Below are positions 7,407 through 8,813 of a stretch of 8,813 nucleotides of DNA, one piece after another (position 1 is the stretch's first letter; the number at the start of each line of letters is the position of its first letter). The position numbers were made by a program, and so were the translations under genes. The notes beneath the pieces are model-generated. The model worked only from the letters and a program-made list of their open reading frames with translations. It had not been told where the DNA came from and did not search any database. The stretch is from JBNJEA01 sp051745395 (GTDB taxonomy: Bacteria > Desulfobacterota > Desulfobacteria > Desulfobacterales > Desulfosalsimonadaceae). The DNA is taken from NCBI GenBank assembly GCA_051745395.1, contig JBNJEA010000123.1, forward strand, positions 1 through 8,813, given 5' to 3'.

Positions 7407-8603
7407 ATGGAAAAACCACACAGCAAAAATGCCAAGGCATCGGTCTACCACCCCTCTCAACTGGGACCGATCCTGTTTATCAGCCTGATCTTTTTTCTGA
7501 CCTTTATCGCCCGGGTGCTGATTTCGCCGCTGATGCCGAAGATCGAAGCCGAGCTCGGCCTCCGGCACGCCCAGGCCGGGGCGCTGTTTTTATGGCTGTC
7601 GGTGGGCTATTTCATCGCCCTGGCGACCTCCGGGATTATATCGGCCCGGATCGGTCACCGGCGCACCATTGTTCTGGCCGCCTGCGGGGTGGGCGGGGCC
7701 TTGATCGCCATTGCCCTGTCTGATGGTCTCTGGCAGCTGCGCGGCGCGGTATTTTTGCTCGGCATCGCAGCCGGCATTTATCTGCCCTCCGGCATCACCA
7801 CCTTAACCGACATGGTCAATCCCGGCCAGTGGGGCAAAGCCATTGCCCTGCATGAAATGGCGCCCAATCTCGGGTTTGTATGTGCACCGCTGATCGCGGA
7901 AATGCTGCTGATTTATTTCCCATGGCGGGGCGTTCCGGCGGCCGTGGGCGTATTTGCCTTTGTCATCGGGCTGTTATTTGCCCTTTTCGGCAAAGGCGGC
8001 AACTTTTTGGGCAAGCCGCCGGGCATGGCGGCCTTCCGCGTGCTTTTCTCCACCCGGGAATTCTGGATCATGGTCCTGCTCTTCGGTCTGGCCATCAGCA
8101 GCACCATGGGTATCTACACCATGCTGCCCCTTTTCCTGACCAATGAAATCGGCATTGCCCGCAACACCGCCAACACATTGATCGGTATTTCGCGCCTGTT
8201 CGGCATCGGTTCGGCATTGATCAGCGGGTGGGCCGCCGACCGTTTCGGCCCCCGCCGGACCATCCGGTTCATGCTGGGGGCCACCGGCCTTGCCACGATA
8301 TTGCTGGGGGCGGCATCGTCGGCCTGGTTTGCCGTGGGATGCGTTTTTGTCCAGGCCGTGCTCGGCACCTGCTATTTCCCTGCCGGCTTTTCGGTGCTTT
8401 CGGCAATCGCGCCGCCCGAATACCGCAACGTCACCGTATCGCTGACCATTCCTTTCGCCTTTGTTTTCGGCGGCGGCATCACCCCCGCCCTCATCGGTGC
8501 CAGCGGCGATTTCGGCAATTTCGGCACCGGCATCATGATCATCGGCGCCCTGATTGCCACCGGCGCCTTGCTGCCGACCTTTCTGCGGCCCAACGAAGAT
8601 TAA
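7407..8603 (+). CDS. Major facilitator superfamily (MFS) transporter
   Basis: This 398-residue inner-membrane protein has about 12 hydrophobic segments in two six-helix halves, joined by a basic loop at about 195-212 (GKGGNFLGKPPG). The second-half motif A is complete, GWAADRFGPRR (274-284). The first-half copy is GIISARIGHRR (76-86), where the usual Asp is Ala80. TM5 carries an unusual charged pair His149-Glu150 in HEMAPNLG, a possible proton or substrate site. It ends in a short charged tail. The ATG at 7407 is preferred to the in-frame TTG at 7395. Neither has a clear ribosome site, and no other in-frame start follows the TAA at 7335. It diverges from the acylase operon across 238 bp, so it may share regulation and move the acylase substrate or product. 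That link is inferred and the substrate is unknown. Confidence 0.9.
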   Translation: MEKPHSKNAKASVYHPSQLGPILFISLIFFLTFIARVLISPLMPKIEAELGLRHAQAGALFLWLSVGYFIALATSGIISARIGHRRTIVLAACGVGGALIAIALSDGLWQLRGAVFLLGIAAGIYLPSGITTLTDMVNPGQWGKAIALHEMAPNLGFVCAPLIAEMLLIYFPWRGVPAAVGVFAFVIGLLFALFGKGGNFLGKPPGMAAFRVLFSTREFWIMVLLFGLAISSTMGIYTMLPLFLTNEIGIARNTANTLIGISRLFGIGSALISGWAADRFGPRRTIRFMLGATGLATILLGAASSAWFAVGCVFVQAVLGTCYFPAGFSVLSAIAPPEYRNVTVSLTIPFAFVFGGGITPALIGASGDFGNFGTGIMIIGALIATGALLPTFLRPNED

Positions 8604-8697
8604 GCCCCTATTTTACCGAGTCTGCCCCCGCTTGCCGCAGGCGATGGGCGACAGCTTTTCGCTTTTATCTTCCGGCCCTTGTTTTCTAAGGCGCATC

Positions 8698-8722
8698 GGG
8701 CGGGGGATGCCTGCCCCCTCCC
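8698..8722. other. Strong GC hairpin in the 3' non-coding tail
   Basis: GGGCGGGGG (8698-8706) and CCCCCTCCC (8714-8722) pair with one mismatch around a 7-nt loop. No T-run follows on either strand, so this is not a standard intrinsic terminator, although it could stop or stabilise the MFS transcript. The rest of 8604-8813 shows no gene that I can support. A weak GCGA/TCGC hairpin followed by TTTT lies at about 8648-8666. Confidence 0.35.
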
Positions 8723-8813
8723 CACTCTCACAACTCGGCTCGACAAAGCCCTGCCATGTCAATGGCGACGGTGCCGCTCAAAACGACCCGACTTCGATCC
8801 GGTGGGGTTTCCC

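Noticed and set aside
8775..8813. Possible tRNA T-arm (ttcgatc) near the window end
   Set aside because: The flanking bases do not pair as a 5-bp T-stem, and no other tRNA arms are visible.

Overview
The window is 8.8 kb of GC-rich bacterial chromosome. The gene content fits a Gram-negative, probably a Desulfobacterota (deltaproteobacterial) genome. This is inferred from a LivF-type ABC ATPase followed directly by a PaaK-family protein, secreted lipoproteins, a periplasmic penicillin-acylase-family enzyme and runs of short tandem intergenic repeats. No rRNA or other taxonomic marker is present, so the assignment is tentative.

Layout. 1-156 is a non-coding lead-in carrying two adjacent short tandem repeat blocks (four 8-bp units, then five degenerate 7-bp units). 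157-2137 (+) is the end of what is probably a branched-chain amino acid type (liv) transport operon. It holds livF and, overlapping it by 11 bp, a PaaK/phenylacetate-CoA ligase homologue whose adenylation motifs are badly eroded. A strong inverted repeat at 2136-2174 separates it from a convergent small lipoprotein gene (2180-2629, -) with an FxLYD-like domain and a CxxC motif. A 357-bp divergent intergenic region follows, with a good sigma70 promoter for the lipoprotein and several hairpins. Next comes a small secreted beta-sandwich (CBM4/9-like) protein (2987-3550, +).

The second half holds a two-gene minus-strand operon. A large exported penicillin-acylase-family Ntn hydrolase (4610-7168) is transcribed first. 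After a 3-bp gap comes a tyrosine/lipid-phosphatase-like protein with an N-terminal Fn3-like domain (3593-4606). Divergent from this operon is a 12-TM MFS transporter (7407-8603, +). The last 210 bp hold no gene that I can support but include a strong GC hairpin.

How the genes may work together. LivF would energise import of an amino acid or amide/aromatic acid-like compound, and the PaaK homologue would be expected to activate an acid, although its motifs argue against normal catalysis. The acylase would hydrolyse amide bonds in the periplasm and the divergent MFS carrier could move a product or substrate; this link is inferred from position only. I see no mobile element, CRISPR array, tRNA or rRNA, and no clear defence-type system. 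The most unusual items are the eroded PaaK homologue tied to livF, the acylase-phosphatase coupling and the tandem repeat blocks.
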